From the NCBI GenBank assembly GCA_963730535.1, contig CAVSRU010000012.1:620001-684000 (forward strand): 64,000 nucleotides of DNA. The letters are read 5' to 3'. This stretch comes from DASSUW01 sp963730535. GTDB lineage: Bacteria > Actinomycetota > Thermoleophilia > Solirubrobacterales > Solirubrobacteraceae. Positions 62,821-64,000 of the stretch are shown here, one piece after another (positions within the stretch are counted from its first letter, which is position 1; each line of letters begins with the position of its first letter). The position numbers were made by a program, and so were the translations under genes. The notes beneath the pieces are model-generated. The model was not told where the DNA came from and did not search any database. It saw only the letters and a program-made list of their open reading frames with translations.

Positions 62821-64000
62821 GTGGTCTCGCTCGTGATCGTCAGCCACAGCGGGGCGCTCGCGGACGGCGTCGCGGAGCTCGCGCGCGAGATGGCCGGCGA
62901 GGACGTGGCGATCGAGGCGGCGGGCGGCATGGAGGACGGCGCGATCGGCACCGACGCCGAGCGGGTGCGGGCGGCGGTCGAGCGCGCTCGCTCGCCCGAC
63001 GGCGTCCTCGTGCTCATGGACCTCGGCAGCGCGCTGATGAGCGCCGAGATGGCGACGGAGATGCTCGAGCCGGACGGCGGACCGGTCGTCCTGTGCGGCG
63101 CGCCGCTCGTCGAGGGCGCCGTGGCGGCCGCGGCGCGGGCCCGGACGGGCGCATCGCTCGACGAGGTGGCGCGCGAGGCGCGCGGGGCGCTCCAGATGAA
63201 GACCGCGCAGCTCGGCGAGGAGACGCCCGAGGCTCCGGCGGCGACCGCCCCCGCTGACGACGACGGCGCCGAGGCGCTCGAGCTGCGCCTCCAGGTCACG
63301 CCGCGGCTCGGGCTCCATGCGCGGCCGGCAGCGCGCTTCGTGGCGACGGTCGCCGACTTCGACGCCCGCGTCGAGGTGCGCAACGCCACCCGGTCGACCG
63401 GCCCCGCCGACGGCCGCAGCCTTACGGCCCTCGCCGTCCTCGGCGTGCGCCAGGGCGACGAGATCGTCGTCCGCGCCCAAGGGGAGCAGGCCGCCGCGGC
63501 GCTCGACGCGCTGGGCGCGCTCGCGGCCGCGAACTTCGGCGACGAACCGGACGGCGAGACGGCCGCCGACGACCGCCCGGCGCCCGCCGAGGCGCCGGCC
63601 GGCGGCGCGCCTCCCGCCTCGGGCACGCAGCTGCCGGGCGTGGCCGCCTCGGCCGGCGTCGCGATCGGCCCGGCCCGCTGGCTGCACACGCCGGAGCCCG
63701 CGGTGGACGACGAGCAGCCCGGCTCCCCGGCGGAGGAGCGCGCCCGGCTCGACGCCGCCCGCGCCGGAGCCCGGCAGGACCTCGAGACCGCGCGCGCCGA
63801 GGTGCTGCGGCGCGGCGCGGTCGCGGAGGCCGAGATCTTCACCGCCCACACGCTGCTCCTGGACGACGCGGCGGTCACCGGGCCGGCGCTGCGCCTGATC
63901 GAGGACGGCGCCGGCGCCGGGCGCGCCTGGCGCGCCGCCGCGCAGGAAGCGGCGGACGCCTTCCGGGCGCTCGACGACCCGTACCTGCGGGAGCGCGCGG
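62821..64000 (+). CDS. dhaM: multidomain DhaM: EIIA-Man, HPr and enzyme I N-terminal domain (3' partial)
   Basis: The frame runs off the window end. Residues 1 to about 130 are the EIIA-Man-like DhaM domain with His9 (SLVIVSHSGALADGV). An HPr domain follows (about 155-245) with phospho-His in LGLHARPAARF. Then an enzyme I N-terminal domain begins (LPGVAASAGVAIGPARWL, then a helical part). Alanine/proline-rich linkers separate them. DhaM passes phosphate from PEP to DhaL-ADP. The GTG start is at 62821, 7 bp after glpC. Whether the enzyme I part is complete cannot be seen. Confidence 0.9.
   Translation, partial: MVSLVIVSHSGALADGVAELAREMAGEDVAIEAAGGMEDGAIGTDAERVRAAVERARSPDGVLVLMDLGSALMSAEMATEMLEPDGGPVVLCGAPLVEGAVAAAARARTGASLDEVAREARGALQMKTAQLGEETPEAPAATAPADDDGAEALELRLQVTPRLGLHARPAARFVATVADFDARVEVRNATRSTGPADGRSLTALAVLGVRQGDEIVVRAQGEQAAAALDALGALAAANFGDEPDGETAADDRPAPAEAPAGGAPPASGTQLPGVAASAGVAIGPARWLHTPEPAVDDEQPGSPAEERARLDAARAGARQDLETARAEVLRRGAVAEAEIFTAHTLLLDDAAVTGPALRLIEDGAGAGRAWRAAAQEAADAFRALDDPYLRERA

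Overview
The window is GC-rich bacterial chromosome with densely packed genes, frequent GTG/TTG starts and many 4-base start/stop overlaps. Gene content points to Actinomycetota: a SigB/SigF-type sigma with an ANTAR regulator, a MarP-like CvpA-protease, SigK/RskA, lysA-hom-thrC-thrB order, PspA/PspAA/PspAB with HtpX, and c-di-AMP riboswitches before cell-wall hydrolases. A deep-branching lineage such as Thermoleophilia/Solirubrobacterales is my best guess, by inference only. No rRNA, tRNA, CRISPR array, prophage or transposase gene was found.

1-11.3 kb: ParB-like protein, sugar-type ABC ATPase, cupin, general-stress sigma, divergent ANTAR protein, YihY membrane protein, and an addB-addA recombination pair whose addA is interrupted by two apparent +1 frameshifts. 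11.4-20.6 kb: small hypothetical gene, topoisomerase III, MarP-like protease, penicillin-binding protein, lipoprotein, SRPBCC protein, zinc-ribbon protein, FHA protein, ParA and L,D-transpeptidase. At 20.64-20.91 kb lies a 270-bp nested palindrome whose ends belong to a short repeat also found at two other convergent gene junctions.

20.9-26 kb: threonine/lysine block (lysA-hom-thrC-thrB) and lgt. 26-34 kb: envelope maintenance. Two minus-strand ydaO-type (c-di-AMP) riboswitches precede an M23 peptidase and an NlpC/P60 hydrolase. Between these genes is a complete Psp-type stress island: htpX-pspAB converging on pspA-pspAA-ABC ATPase-ABC permease. A lipoprotein with cell-wall-binding repeats follows.

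34-41 kb: CmpX-like membrane protein, PRC-barrel/DUF2382 protein, GNAT, small membrane protein, secreted CocE-type hydrolase, FHA protein, and a divergent thiolase / 3-hydroxyacyl-CoA dehydrogenase pair around a TetR-type palindrome. 41-47 kb: CNNM/CorC transporter, pterin dehydratase, BtuF-like protein, rhomboid protease, and two ECF sigma modules.

47-53.6 kb: lipid genes, including a PlsC-GpsA fusion, an alkylglycerone-phosphate synthase divergent from a second PlsC, a remnant epimerase and a frameshifted membrane protein. 53.6-64 kb: one long glycerol/dihydroxyacetone operon, dhaK-dhaL-glpF-glpK-glpX-glpAB-glpC-dhaM. GlpA and GlpB are fused in one frame, glpK carries a cluster of apparent single-base insertions, and dhaM runs off the window.
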